64,000 nt of DNA from the NCBI RefSeq assembly GCF_024168645.1, contig NZ_JALJWF010000001.1, positions 2,037,001 to 2,101,000 on the forward strand, given 5' to 3'. Position numbers and translations under genes: made by a program. Positions 63,699 through 64,000 of the stretch are shown one piece after another. Source of the DNA: Pseudomonas sp. GGS8 (GTDB lineage: Bacteria > Pseudomonadota > Gammaproteobacteria > Pseudomonadales > Pseudomonadaceae). Below the pieces are notes generated by a model. The model did not search any database, was not told the origin of the DNA, and saw nothing but the letters and a program-made list of their open reading frames with translations. Positions within the stretch are counted from its first letter, which is position 1. The number at the start of each line of letters is the position of its first letter.

Positions 63699-64000
63699 AT
63701 GCGTCCTGCCCGTGCCCTGATCGACCTCCAAGCCCTGCGTCACAACTACCGGATTGCCCGTGAAGTCACGGGGGCCCGCGCCCTCGCCGTGATCAAGGCC
63801 GATGCCTATGGCCATGGCGCCGTGCGTTGCGCCCAGGCGCTGGAAGCCGAGGCGGACGGGTTTGCCGTGGCGTGTATCGAAGAAGCCCTGGAGCTGCGCG
63901 CCGCCGGCATTCGTGCGCCGGTGTTGTTGCTGGAAGGTTTTTTCGAAGCCGATGAGTTGGCGCTGATCGTCGAACACGACTTCTGGTGCGTGGTGCATTC
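63699..64000 (+). CDS. dadX: Alanine racemase, 5' part (DadX/Alr)
   Basis: The first 100 residues are in the window (start [20 protein letters not shown]). The PLP-lysine motif [12 protein letters not shown] is present at about residues 29-41. It converts L- and D-alanine; within the dad operon it produces D-alanine for DadA. It is cut by the window edge. Confidence 0.95.
   Translation, partial: MRPARALIDLQALRHNYRIAREVTGARALAVIKADAYGHGAVRCAQALEAEADGFAVACIEEALELRAAGIRAPVLLLEGFFEADELALIVEHDFWCVVH

Overview
The window is chromosomal DNA of a fluorescent-group Pseudomonas. The evidence is the gene order pyrE-crc-rph-yicC-gmk-rpoZ-spoT on one side and argB-algC-dut-coaBC-radC-rpmB-rpmG on the other, a 259-residue Crc, a polyamine-type aldehyde dehydrogenase next to a dadR-dadA-ridA-dadX locus, and many paired REP-type palindromes with a core of GCGGGCTTGCCCGC or GCGAGCAGGCTCGC.

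Layout. (1) 1-13.1 kb is an accessory region with lower GC than the rest. It holds a tandem mosaic of small membrane proteins and lipoproteins (0.5-7.9 kb) made of repeated, recombined and partly broken cassettes whose starts and stops mostly overlap as ATGA or TGATG. It is followed by secreted small proteins (8-11 kb and 11.8-13 kb), including an XAC2610-like and an LprI/DUF1311 protein. (2) 13.1-17.5 kb is a GC-rich three-gene operon: a membrane protein, a membrane-anchored TIGR01777 oxidoreductase, and an unusual fusion of an alpha/beta-hydrolase with ATP-grasp and PEP-utilising swivelling domains. (3) 17.6-23.2 kb is a second run of secreted proteins paralogous to those in region 1 (TPR, LprI and beta-rich families). 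Regions 1 and 3 each contain the same end block: a hairpin terminator, a minus-strand DUF6124 gene, and a long conserved leader with compensatory base changes. (4) 24-27.4 kb: an SCP2-like protein, a Fic toxin with a small partner gene, and a delta-60 repeat protein. (5) 27.4-52 kb is core genome: HDOD regulator, recG, oxyR, tonB-exbD-exbB, ridA-spoT, rpoZ, gmk, yicC, rph, crc, pyrE, argB, algC, dut, coaBC, radC, an orphan peptide-binding protein and rpmBG. (6) 52-64 kb is amine and amino-acid catabolism: cupin, aldehyde dehydrogenase, MFS carrier, phospholipase D lipoprotein, MocR regulator, amine/gamma-glutamyl-amine oxidase, then dadR, dadA, ridA and the start of the alanine racemase gene.

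The two most interesting signals are: (a) the twin DUF6124 leaders (about 11.37-11.69 kb and 23.65-23.95 kb), where a UUCG-capped hairpin and two long stems are kept by compensatory changes, and the two stems cross each other, so the RNA is either a pseudoknot or a two-state switch; and (b) the cassette array and its periplasmic neighbours, which look like an expanding and decaying set of envelope-protection (immunity-like) genes. The immunity role is inference; no toxin gene is visible in the window.
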